Source: Chryseobacterium limigenitum
GTDB taxonomy: Bacteria; Bacteroidota; Bacteroidia; Flavobacteriales; Weeksellaceae
Assembly: GCF_900114875.1 (NCBI RefSeq)
Contig: NZ_FPKW01000006.1
Span: forward strand, 148,355-212,354
DNA length: 64,000 nt
Reading direction: 5' to 3'
Shown: piece by piece, positions 57,131 to 64,000 of the stretch
Layout of the letters: each line of letters opens with the position of its first letter
How positions within the stretch are numbered: position 1 is the first letter of the stretch
Translations under genes and position numbers: made by a program
The notes under the pieces: model-generated
Database searches by the model: none
What the model was told of the DNA's origin: nothing
The model's input: the letters and a program-made list of their open reading frames with translations, nothing else

Positions 57131-58579
57131 ATGAAAAAATTACTTTTAAATATATTATTAATTACAGGAATTGGTCTGGTTTCAGTCTCTTGTGACAGGA
57201 ATTTAGATGAGGTTAACGTTGACGAAAGCAGAATCAATGAGCCTGTAGCTTCAAAATTATTAGTTCCGATTCAGTACAATATGTCTGCGATCAACTACAT
57301 GAGAGCAAACGATTTTACATTCGACATCATGCAGGTTTCTCTTGATTTTCCGAACGAAGGAAACTCTCTGAGCCGTTATTATGTTACGGAAAACACAGGT
57401 GCCGGCTTTTGGAATAACAGCTACAAATGGCTGATGCAGATTCAGGATATGAAAAAAGCGGCAGTAAGAGATAATGATGTTAATTATCAGGCAATTGCAA
57501 TGGTTTTGAATGCTTGGGTTTATTCAAATCTTACGGATACTTACGGTGATGTTCCGTTTTCGGAAGCTTCCAATTTGGATGGAGGTATTTCTCAGCCGAA
57601 ATTTGATAAGCAAAAGGATATTTATATTCAATTATTGAATGATTTAAAAGTCGCAAACTCACTTTTTGTTACTACAAAATTACTGACAGGCTCCGACCTT
57701 TTCTATAAAGCAGAATCAGACGTAAATGGAATTGTAAACTGGAAAAAATTCTGTAATTCGCTTTCATTGAGGTTATTGACAAGGATTTTAAAGAAAAACG
57801 GTGAAGTGAATGTTCATGAAAGAATTCAGGAGATCATCAGCAATCCTGCAACTTTCCCGATTTTCCAGAGCAATGCTGAAACTGCAAAATTAAATGTTAC
57901 CGGAGTTTCACCGCTCCTTCCTCCGATTGCCAGACCGCAGGATTTCACGACAGGAAGAGCTGCTTCCGCTTTTTTTGTTGAAACCTTAAAAGCAAATAAT
58001 GACCCGAGAATGGCTTTGTTTTTTGGTCAGGCAAAAGATTTGGCAAGTGTAAATATTGGCTATAAAGGGGCTCCGTCAGGGTATACGTACGGAACGGTAT
58101 TTAATTATCAGCCTTCCAACATGAACCAGAATTTAGCAAAAGCGCCGTTAAATATCTTGATTTATCCGTATGCGGAATTACAGTTCACCTTGGCAGAATT
58201 AGCAAATAAAGGAATTATTCCCGGAAACGCGCAGACTTTCTATGAAAATGGCGTAAAAGCAACCATCGAACAATGGGGTGCTGTGATGCCTGCCAATTAT
58301 TTTACCAATCCGGTTGTGGCGTATGACGGTTCTTTAAGCAAAATATATCTTCAAAAATATATTGCTTTATTCTTTGTAGACCAGCAGCAATGGTTTGAAA
58401 AAAGAAGAACAGGTTTCCCGATACTTCCCAACAATGGCGGACTTTTAAATAACGGAGATCTTCCTCAAAGATTGATGTATCCTCCAAATCCTAAAGTTTT
58501 GAATACAGCCAATTATCAGACTGCAGTTCAGCAGATGGGAGGAGATAATATCAATCTTAAAACCTGGTGGAATCAGTAA
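57131..58579 (+). CDS. SusD/RagB-type surface lipoprotein
   Basis: 482 residues with a lipoprotein signal (SVSC, Cys21). The TPR-like SusD fold is suggested by YQAIAMVLNAWVYSNLTDTY, GDVPFSEAS, NWKKFCNSLSLRLLTRI and the C-terminal EKRRTGFPIL; this is the SusD-like_2 type. It caps the SusC barrel and binds the substrate at the cell surface. It starts 11 nt after susC. No binding preference can be read from the sequence. Confidence 0.92.
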   Translation: MKKLLLNILLITGIGLVSVSCDRNLDEVNVDESRINEPVASKLLVPIQYNMSAINYMRANDFTFDIMQVSLDFPNEGNSLSRYYVTENTGAGFWNNSYKWLMQIQDMKKAAVRDNDVNYQAIAMVLNAWVYSNLTDTYGDVPFSEASNLDGGISQPKFDKQKDIYIQLLNDLKVANSLFVTTKLLTGSDLFYKAESDVNGIVNWKKFCNSLSLRLLTRILKKNGEVNVHERIQEIISNPATFPIFQSNAETAKLNVTGVSPLLPPIARPQDFTTGRAASAFFVETLKANNDPRMALFFGQAKDLASVNIGYKGAPSGYTYGTVFNYQPSNMNQNLAKAPLNILIYPYAELQFTLAELANKGIIPGNAQTFYENGVKATIEQWGAVMPANYFTNPVVAYDGSLSKIYLQKYIALFFVDQQQWFEKRRTGFPILPNNGGLLNNGDLPQRLMYPPNPKVLNTANYQTAVQQMGGDNINLKTWWNQ

Positions 58580-58729
58580 TAATTTGAAATATTTAAGTGA
58601 GTAATAAAGCTAAATTTAAATTAAAACATAAAAATTAACCACAAACTTAAGCATAATAATTAACCACAAAGTTTGTCATTCAGGAGGAATCCAGACTATG
58701 TTTTCAGAATTAAAAATCAATAAAGTAAA

Positions 58730-60307
58730 ATGAATATAAAATTTTTAATGCCCTGCCTGCTAATTTCAGCAATGGCATTTTCTCAGACTTCTGTTTCAGG
58801 ATATATATTTGAAGACACTAATAAAAACCTGAAAAAAGAAAATAAGGAAAAAGGAATTGAAGGAGTTGCTGTTTCAAACGGAACACAGGTTGTGTTAACA
58901 GATAAAAGCGGAAGATACAGCTTGCCAATTCAGGAAAATCAGACGGTTTTTGTGATTAAGCCTTCAGGATATATGACTCCTGTAAACGGAAATAATCTTC
59001 CTCAATATTATTATCAATACAAACCTAAAGGTTCGCCTGCAGATTTCAAATACAAAGGAACTGCGCCTACCGGAGAACTTCCAAAAGAATTAAATTTTGC
59101 ATTAAATAAACAAAATGAAAGCAAAAACTTCGACATTCTGGTTTTCGGAGATCCGCAACCTTACACAGAAAAGGAATTGGATTATTTCAAAAGATCCATC
59201 GTAAATGAGGTTAAAAATACCAAGAAAAATGCAGTATTGGGAATCAGTTTGGGTGATTTGGTTGGAGATAATTTAAGTTTGCAAAAACCTTATGCAGATG
59301 TCATGAAAGAAGTTGGTCTGCCTTGGTACAACGTAATGGGCAACCACGATATGAACTACGATGCAAAGGAAGATTTGTTCTCAGATGAAACATTTGAATC
59401 GAATTTTGGGCCTGCAAATTATTCTTTCAACTATGGAAATGTTCACTTCATTATTTTGGATGATATTTTGTATCCGGATCCGAGAGATGGAAAAGGATAT
59501 TGGGGAGGTTTCCGTGAAGATCAGTTAAAATTTGTGGAAAATGACTTAAAATTGGTAGACAAAAATAAATTGGTTGTCGTTTCTTTCCACATTCCGTTGG
59601 AGCATAAAAACGAAGATAATTTCAGAAATGCAGACCGTCAGAAATTATTTGATTATCTGGCACCTTTTCAAAATGCTTTGATTTTATCGGCTCACACTCA
59701 CATTCAACAACAAATTTTCTACGGAAAACAAGCAGGCTGGAACGGTTCAAAAGATCTTCACGAATTTAACGCAGGAACAACTTGTGGTGACTGGTGGTCC
59801 GGAACGGCAGACGATGCAGGATTGCCGACTTCAACGATGAGAGACGGTACTGCAAAAGGATATTCTTTCATCAGTTTTAATGATAATCAATATAAAGTTA
59901 AATACAAAACAGCCGGAAAACCGGAAGATTATCAGATCGGTTTATTTGTTCCGAAAGCAATTCCGGGAAGAACTTCTGCAAAAATATTGGCTAATTTTTT
60001 CATGGGAAGCAAAAAAGACAAGGTAGAATACAGAATCGACGGGGATCAGTGGGAAGCAATGGAGTATGATGAAACATTGGATCCAAACTTTGTAATGTCA
60101 GTTTTCAAATGGGATGTTACCCCAAATCTTTTACCAGGAAGAAGACCTTCAAACCCTGAAATGTCAAAACACATCTGGACGGGTGCTTTTCCTAAAAAAT
60201 TATCATTAGGAAAACATAAAGTTGAGGTAAAAGCGGTGGATATGTACGGAAATCAGTTCATAACATCAGAAGAATTCGAAGTTCAGAACCCTGTTCTTAT
60301 TCCTTAG
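58730..60307 (+). CDS. Secreted calcineurin-like phosphoesterase
   Basis: 525 residues with a signal peptide (ends AFSQTS). An N-terminal beta sandwich (20-130, SGYIFEDTNKNLKKENKEKG) precedes the metallophosphatase core: VFGDPQPY, ISLGDLVGDN, VMGNHDMNYD, VVVSFHIPLEHK and LSAHTHIQQQ give the two-metal site. A C-terminal domain (about 380-520) completes the three-domain type (MetallophosN and MetallophosC). It probably cleaves phosphomono- or diesters outside the cytoplasm, which supports a phosphate-scavenging role for the neighbouring SusCD locus. Confidence 0.92.
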   Translation: MNIKFLMPCLLISAMAFSQTSVSGYIFEDTNKNLKKENKEKGIEGVAVSNGTQVVLTDKSGRYSLPIQENQTVFVIKPSGYMTPVNGNNLPQYYYQYKPKGSPADFKYKGTAPTGELPKELNFALNKQNESKNFDILVFGDPQPYTEKELDYFKRSIVNEVKNTKKNAVLGISLGDLVGDNLSLQKPYADVMKEVGLPWYNVMGNHDMNYDAKEDLFSDETFESNFGPANYSFNYGNVHFIILDDILYPDPRDGKGYWGGFREDQLKFVENDLKLVDKNKLVVVSFHIPLEHKNEDNFRNADRQKLFDYLAPFQNALILSAHTHIQQQIFYGKQAGWNGSKDLHEFNAGTTCGDWWSGTADDAGLPTSTMRDGTAKGYSFISFNDNQYKVKYKTAGKPEDYQIGLFVPKAIPGRTSAKILANFFMGSKKDKVEYRIDGDQWEAMEYDETLDPNFVMSVFKWDVTPNLLPGRRPSNPEMSKHIWTGAFPKKLSLGKHKVEVKAVDMYGNQFITSEEFEVQNPVLIP

Positions 60308-60336
60308 TTTTTTATTTTTTTACTATACTTTCAAAG

Positions 60337-60362
60337 AAACCGACTTCATGTGGAGTCGGTTT
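60337..60362 (+). terminator. Rho-independent terminator
   Basis: A perfect 9-bp stem AAACCGACT/AGTCGGTTT with an 8-nt loop is followed by a T-rich run. Confidence 0.85.
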
Positions 60363-60392
60363 TGTTTTTATTTAAAATCTTCTTTGAGCATA

Positions 60393-60539
60393 AATGAACA
60401 CAAATGTTTTTCACAAATTTCACTAAATATATTATGCTAAAATAAAGCGGTTAGTATTCGCAATGTCATGCTGAGCTTGTCGAAGCATCTCTTTTGAAGA
60501 TAAAAAATTGTGTTATTAGTGAAAACATTTGTGTTCATT
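60393..60539. repeat. Dispersed inverted repeat with an internal GCTGAGC-type unit
   Basis: Arms AATGAACACAAATGTTTTTC (60393-60412, continuing AC) and GAAAACATTTGTGTTCATT (60521-60539, preceded by GT) pair with one base indel. The interior holds a copy of the TTAGTATTnGnAATGTCATG unit seen at 22261-22300. It looks like one repeat nested inside another. Confidence 0.75.
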
Positions 60540-60565
60540 CGTGTTTCAATCAAAAATGACTTTCG

Positions 60566-60573
60566 TAAATTTG
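60566..60573 (+). promoter_or_regulatory. -7 promoter element of the SDR gene
   Basis: TAAATTTG, 25 nt before the ATG, matches TAnnTTTG. Confidence 0.55.
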
Positions 60574-60598
60574 CTTAAACGAATAAAATACTATTAAA

Positions 60599-61312
60599 AT
60601 GAATATACAAGGAAAAAACGCTATTGTTACGGGCGGAGGAAGAGGTCTTGGTAAAGCGGTTGCTTTAGCGTTGGCGAATGAGGGAGTAAATATCGGTATT
60701 ACAGGTAGAAATGAAGAAAACCTTAAAATGACCGTTGAAGAAATTAAAAATCTTGGTGTCAATGCCACATATGCTGTTTTCAGCATGGATAATGAAATTC
60801 ATGTAAAATCTGGAATAGAAGCTTTGGCAGAACAATTGGGTGGAATTGATATTTTAATCAACAATGCAGGAATCGGTGATTTCGGATCAATCGAAGAAAT
60901 GCCTTCTGAAACTTGGGAACAGGTTGTTAAAACCAATCTTTTCGGAGTGTATTATGCTGCAAAAGCAGTTCATCCTTTCATGAAAGCAAAAGGAGAGGGA
61001 GATATCGTTAACGTAGCATCAACAGCAGGTTTAAAAGGCGGCCCGAATATGTCAGCATATGCGGCTTCCAAAGCAGCAGTCGTTTCTCTATCTCAATCCA
61101 TGATGGCGGAATGGAGAAAACAAAATATCCGTGTGATTACATTAACACCAAGCACAATTGCTTCTGATATGTCTATCCAAGGCGGGCTAACAGACGGAAA
61201 TCCTGAAACAGTTCTTCAACCGGAAGATTTCGCAGAATGGGTAAGAGATATTTTAAAAATGAACAGAAGAGCGTTAATTGCTAATGGTTCTATTTTCTCA
61301 ACGAATCCATAA
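60599..61312 (+). CDS. Short-chain dehydrogenase/reductase (FabG-like)
   Basis: 237 residues. NAD(P)-binding loop TGGGRGLGKAVA (TGxxxGxG), NNAG motif in INNAGIGDFG, and the catalytic Ser-Tyr-Lys in NVASTAGLKGG and YAASKAAV. It is a classical SDR, with FabG-type 3-oxoacyl-ACP reductases as the nearest match by eye. It stands alone, so the substrate cannot be inferred. Confidence 0.92.
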   Translation: MNIQGKNAIVTGGGRGLGKAVALALANEGVNIGITGRNEENLKMTVEEIKNLGVNATYAVFSMDNEIHVKSGIEALAEQLGGIDILINNAGIGDFGSIEEMPSETWEQVVKTNLFGVYYAAKAVHPFMKAKGEGDIVNVASTAGLKGGPNMSAYAASKAAVVSLSQSMMAEWRKQNIRVITLTPSTIASDMSIQGGLTDGNPETVLQPEDFAEWVRDILKMNRRALIANGSIFSTNP

Positions 61313-61341
61313 ATTGTTTAAAATTTAAAGATATCAATAGG

Positions 61342-61366
61342 AGCGGGCTTTAGCCTGCTTTTTTTA
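61342..61366 (+). terminator. Rho-independent terminator
   Basis: The stem AGCGGGC/GCCTGCT with a TTTA loop is followed by eight T. Confidence 0.8.
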
Positions 61367-61375
61367 TGTAAGCAT

Positions 61376-61589
61376 CCGTCATTGTGTGGAGCGAAGCGAC
61401 GAAGCAATCTCATTAAAAAATAGTAAAGCACTTAGCTTGCTATTTTATTTTTCATTCTGAAAGGGTCTTAATAACACAATTAAAACTTTGTAGAGATTCT
61501 TCCTTCGTCAGAATGACAACTAGACGGCTCTTTGCGTTAAAAAAAACATTTCGACTTCGCTCAATATGACATCTCTAATACTAACTAAT
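61376..61589. repeat. Cluster of three dispersed repeat units
   Basis: The gap 61313-61633 (321 bases) has no gene. It contains in order: a unit GAGCGAAGCGACGAAGCAAT (around 61389-61408); an imperfect inverted repeat with TCATTCTGA (61452-61460) and TCAGAATGA (61508-61516); and an inverted, diverged copy of the CGACTTCGCTC/TAATACTAACT unit (61545-61589) matching those at 22.2 and 60.4 kb. Confidence 0.7.
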
Positions 61590-61610
61590 AAAATTGTGAT
61601 GTTAATTCTT

Positions 61611-61618
61611 TATTTTTG
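61611..61618 (+). promoter_or_regulatory. prmA -7 promoter element
   Basis: TATTTTTG, 15 nt before the ATG at 61634. An in-frame TTG at 61616 falls inside it and is not the start. Confidence 0.55.
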
Positions 61619-61633
61619 CAACAAATTATTCAC

Positions 61634-62461
61634 ATGCAAAATTATTTAGAATTCGATTTCAAAATTTCTCCGCTTCAGCCTTGGAGTGATATATTAATGG
61701 CAGAGCTTATCGAGATAGGTTTTGACAGTTTCACGGAAGAGTTGGAAGGTATTTTAGGATATATTCAGAAAGATTTATTTAAGGAAGATGAGCTTAAAGC
61801 GTTACCGCTTTTCCAAAATGAGGAGGTGAAAATTGAATACACTTTCAAGGAAATGCCGAATATCAATTGGAACGAAGAATGGGAAAAGAATTTTGAACCT
61901 ATTAATATTGATGATAAAGTATTGATCAGAGCAGAATTCCACGAATCTGTTCCGGGAATGCATGAAATTATCATTCAGCCAAAAATGTCTTTCGGAACGG
62001 GGCATCACCCAACAACGCATTTAATGATCCAGCAGATGATGGATATTGATTTTAATGGAAAGAAAGTACTGGATATGGGGTGCGGAACTTCGGTGTTGGC
62101 AATTTATGCAAAACAGCAGGGAGCGGGTGACACAAAAGCAATCGATATCGATGAATGGTCAGTTGAAAATTCAAAAGAAAATTCAATAAGAAACGGAGTA
62201 GAATTAGATATCGAACAAGGAACTGCCGAAAATTTAGGAAAGGAAAATTACGATATTATTTTAGCAAATATTAACAGAAATATCTTGATTTCAGACATTC
62301 CAACTTACGTTTCTGTGTTGAATGAAGGTGGAAAATTATTACTTTCTGGATTGTGTTTCTTTGACGTTGACGATATTTTAGAAGTCTGCAAAGAAAACGG
62401 ACTCGAATTAAAAAAGAAGCTTCAAAGAGAAGAATGGGTAAGTTTATTACTTGAGAAATAA
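61634..62461 (+). CDS. prmA: Ribosomal protein L11 methyltransferase PrmA
   Basis: 275 residues from the ATG at 61634. The N-terminal domain carries the L11-recognition part (PNINWNEEWEKNFEPINI). The SAM-binding core has KMSFGTGHHPTTHLMIQQM, VLDMGCGTSVLAIYA and the NPPF-type position as IILANINRNIL. It trimethylates ribosomal protein L11. It is followed after 19 nt by an SH3-domain protein gene, probably co-transcribed. Confidence 0.93.
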   Translation: MQNYLEFDFKISPLQPWSDILMAELIEIGFDSFTEELEGILGYIQKDLFKEDELKALPLFQNEEVKIEYTFKEMPNINWNEEWEKNFEPINIDDKVLIRAEFHESVPGMHEIIIQPKMSFGTGHHPTTHLMIQQMMDIDFNGKKVLDMGCGTSVLAIYAKQQGAGDTKAIDIDEWSVENSKENSIRNGVELDIEQGTAENLGKENYDIILANINRNILISDIPTYVSVLNEGGKLLLSGLCFFDVDDILEVCKENGLELKKKLQREEWVSLLLEK

Positions 62462-62480
62462 AACACTGCAAAATAGTAAT

Positions 62481-63326
62481 ATGAAATCTTTATTTACAGT
62501 TTTATTTTTATTAATCATCCAATTTTTTTCTGCACAGGAAGATGAAATTACCTATGCCAATGGAATTTTTAATTTTGAAGAAAATAAAACTCAAAAAATA
62601 TTCACAGATTGGGCTAGGGTAAGACAATCGCCAAAGGTTGATGCTCAAATTCTGGATTCTTTGCAAACCAATCAACAGGTTTTGATCATTAAACAAGATG
62701 AAACCATTTTAAAACTTGGAGAGCGAAGATCAAACTGGTACAAAGTATCTTATCAAAAAGACGATAAAACCTCAGAAGGTTACATTTGGGGCGGAAATCT
62801 TTGTGTAGGTTACAGAAATAAAAACGGCTATGATTTTCTTTTTGGCTTAACGAAAACAGTTAACAAAAAAGACAAGCAATATCCGGAAATCATTAATCAG
62901 CAAAATATTGCTGCTGTAAAAGTCATTGAAGGAAATACATTAATTGATGAAGTTTCTTTTGATACGGGATCTGGTGAGAGCTTAAGTTATGGAACGTTTA
63001 CTATTGAAAGTAACCATAAGCTTCAGAATGTTGAATTAACCTTAAAAGCGATGGTTTCCGGCGAAGCTTGCGGAATTGCTAGTTACGACCAGTATATTTT
63101 ATTTAAAGATAAAAAGGTGATAGCTCTTCCTCAGCTCATGAACGTTGGCGATGCCGATGTTTATTATCACACCGAAGAATTTATTTTTCCAAACGACAAA
63201 GGCGGCATTCCAAACGCTTTCATCTTTAAAATGGAAGAAATGGAAAAGGATGATAAAGACAGAGAAAAGAAAAAGCGATCTTCTAAAACTTATCTTTGGG
63301 ATGGAACTTCTTATAAGTTGAAGTAA
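62481..63326 (+). CDS. Secreted bacterial SH3-domain protein
   Basis: 281 residues from the ATG at 62481. The signal peptide ends FFSAQE. Residues 45-115 (DWARVRQSPKVDAQILDSL, WYKVSYQKD, GYIWGGNL) match a bacterial SH3 domain, which often binds peptidoglycan or peptides. The C-terminal part is a beta-rich domain with GEACGIASYDQYILFKDKK, ending in a Lys/Arg-rich stretch. The role is unknown. A terminator follows. Confidence 0.82.
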   Translation: MKSLFTVLFLLIIQFFSAQEDEITYANGIFNFEENKTQKIFTDWARVRQSPKVDAQILDSLQTNQQVLIIKQDETILKLGERRSNWYKVSYQKDDKTSEGYIWGGNLCVGYRNKNGYDFLFGLTKTVNKKDKQYPEIINQQNIAAVKVIEGNTLIDEVSFDTGSGESLSYGTFTIESNHKLQNVELTLKAMVSGEACGIASYDQYILFKDKKVIALPQLMNVGDADVYYHTEEFIFPNDKGGIPNAFIFKMEEMEKDDKDREKKKRSSKTYLWDGTSYKLK

Positions 63327-63344
63327 TTTTTTTTAATAGATATG

Positions 63345-63373
63345 AAACCACTGTATATTTACGGTGGTTTTTT
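63345..63373 (+). terminator. Rho-independent terminator
   Basis: A 10-bp stem AAACCACTGT/ACGGTGGTTT (one G-U pair) is followed by T residues. Confidence 0.8.
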
Positions 63374-63394
63374 GCTTTAAATAAGACTAATATT

Positions 63395-63892
63395 ATGAAT
63401 TATTTTCTATACAGACTTGAACACATTTATACTGATGACACTCATACGGCTTGTAAATTTTTAGGATATTTTGATGACTTGAAAAAGTTGGAAAAAGCAA
63501 AAGAAAAAGCTTTAACTCTGCCTGGATTTTCAGAATATCCAGATGGATTGGTCATTAAAAAATGTCAGTTAAATAAAATTCATTGGAAAGATGGATTCAA
63601 CTCTGTAATAGGAGAAATCGGTCGAGATTATTTGGATGAAGAAGATGTAGTGAATAATGATAGCAAATCAATCAAAGAGTTGAATTTGGAATATATTTTT
63701 CAAATAAGTCATACTTATACCATTCATACTTTTTTAGATGATGAAAGGATTATAGGAGTATTTTTTGATGAAAATAAGGTTAATGAGATAGTTGATGATC
63801 TTAAAAAGGAAGAAGGGTTTAAAGATTATCAGGATGATTTTATAATTGGTAGATTTACTTTAAATAATCAATTGTGGACTACAGGATTTTGA
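63395..63892 (+). CDS. Hypothetical protein with two related halves
   Basis: 165 residues, acidic, no signal peptide. The two halves look alike: FLYRLEHIYTDDTHTACKFL with GYFDDLKKLEKAKEKALTLP in the first, and YIFQISHTYTIHTFLDDERI with GVFFDENKVNEIVDDLKKE in the second. This indicates an internal duplication of ~80 residues. Each half ends with WKDGF- or WTTGF-like segments. No family is recognised; such proteins occur as immunity-like singletons in this phylum. Confidence 0.7.
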   Translation: MNYFLYRLEHIYTDDTHTACKFLGYFDDLKKLEKAKEKALTLPGFSEYPDGLVIKKCQLNKIHWKDGFNSVIGEIGRDYLDEEDVVNNDSKSIKELNLEYIFQISHTYTIHTFLDDERIIGVFFDENKVNEIVDDLKKEEGFKDYQDDFIIGRFTLNNQLWTTGF

Positions 63893-63958
63893 AATGTCTA
63901 AAAAATGTGGATCAATCTCAAAAGTTGGGGAGGAAAAAAATATTGCTAATTTTGTGGA

Positions 63959-64000
63959 ATGTTAAACGATGCCGAACTCCTCAAATTATTTTTACCTGAA
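63959..64000 (+). CDS. Start of a probable ISAon1-type transposase, cut by window edge
   Basis: The last 14 codons of the window read MLNDAELLKLFLPE, which resembles the N-terminus of 'ISAon1 family transposase N-terminal region' proteins of Bacteroidota. A TAATTTTG -7 box (63947-63954) lies just before the ATG. If correct, the left end of an insertion sequence lies somewhere in 63893-63946. Only 14 residues are visible, so the call is tentative. Confidence 0.45.
   Translation, partial: MLNDAELLKLFLPE

Overview
The window looks like a chromosomal segment of a Flavobacteriia member, most probably Chryseobacterium or a close Weeksellaceae relative. The reasons are the AT-rich sequence, Bacteroidota-type promoters (a -7 box of the form TAnnTTTG close before many starts), SusC/SusD proteins, an S46 dipeptidyl-peptidase, Bacteroidota-type (subtype iii) Hcp proteins, and dispersed intergenic hairpins of the 'TGCTTCGACTCCGCTCAGCA' kind. 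No rRNA, tRNA or CRISPR array was found.

Region 1 (1-19.2 kb) is a type VI secretion accessory island on the + strand. It starts inside an M23 endopeptidase gene followed directly by a lipoprotein gene, then a LysM-like protein. It then holds two Hcp-VgrG modules. Module A is hcp1, clpV (tssH), a lytic transglycosylase, vgrG1, a candidate transglutaminase-fold effector and a lipoprotein that may be its immunity protein. Module B is hcp2, vgrG2, a VgrG-linked protein, a small overlapping gene, a PAAR-like polymorphic toxin with a possible ADP-ribosyltransferase tip, and one or two immunity candidates. Both hcp genes carry the same tandem 21-bp-period operator exactly 85 nt upstream of their -7 box, although the DNA in between has diverged. 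The sheath and membrane-complex genes (tssB, tssC, tssK and so on) are not in this window.

Region 2 (19.3-28.4 kb) has polA (+), then a minus-strand run: a zinc-ribbon protein, a LysE-type exporter, a three-gene group with an Imm22-like orphan immunity protein, a YdeI-like protein, a DUF389 membrane protein, a decayed relic of a TetX-like flavin monooxygenase, and two unrecognised genes.

Region 3 (28.4-38.97 kb) is a complete potassium-uptake kdp locus on the minus strand: an NtrC-type response regulator, a 27-residue membrane peptide, kdpF (25 residues), kdpA, kdpB, kdpC, an outer-membrane porin, a KdpD sensor without a kinase domain, and a separate HAMP/PAS histidine kinase.

Region 4 (39-49.6 kb) has a probable structured intergenic element, an M16 metallopeptidase (+), and on the minus strand a GNAT/polysaccharide-deacetylase pair, a DPP11-like S46 peptidase, an MgtC-family protein and ligA.

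Region 5 (49.7-60.4 kb, +) looks like a nutrient-scavenging locus for phosphodiesters: a TonB-dependent receptor, a glycerophosphodiester phosphodiesterase, a SusC/SusD pair and a secreted calcineurin-like phosphoesterase.

Region 6 (60.6-64 kb, +) has an SDR reductase, prmA, an SH3-domain secreted protein, an unrecognised gene, and the first 14 codons of what may be an ISAon1-type transposase at the right edge. Intergenic spaces in regions 2-6 hold several families of dispersed inverted repeats.
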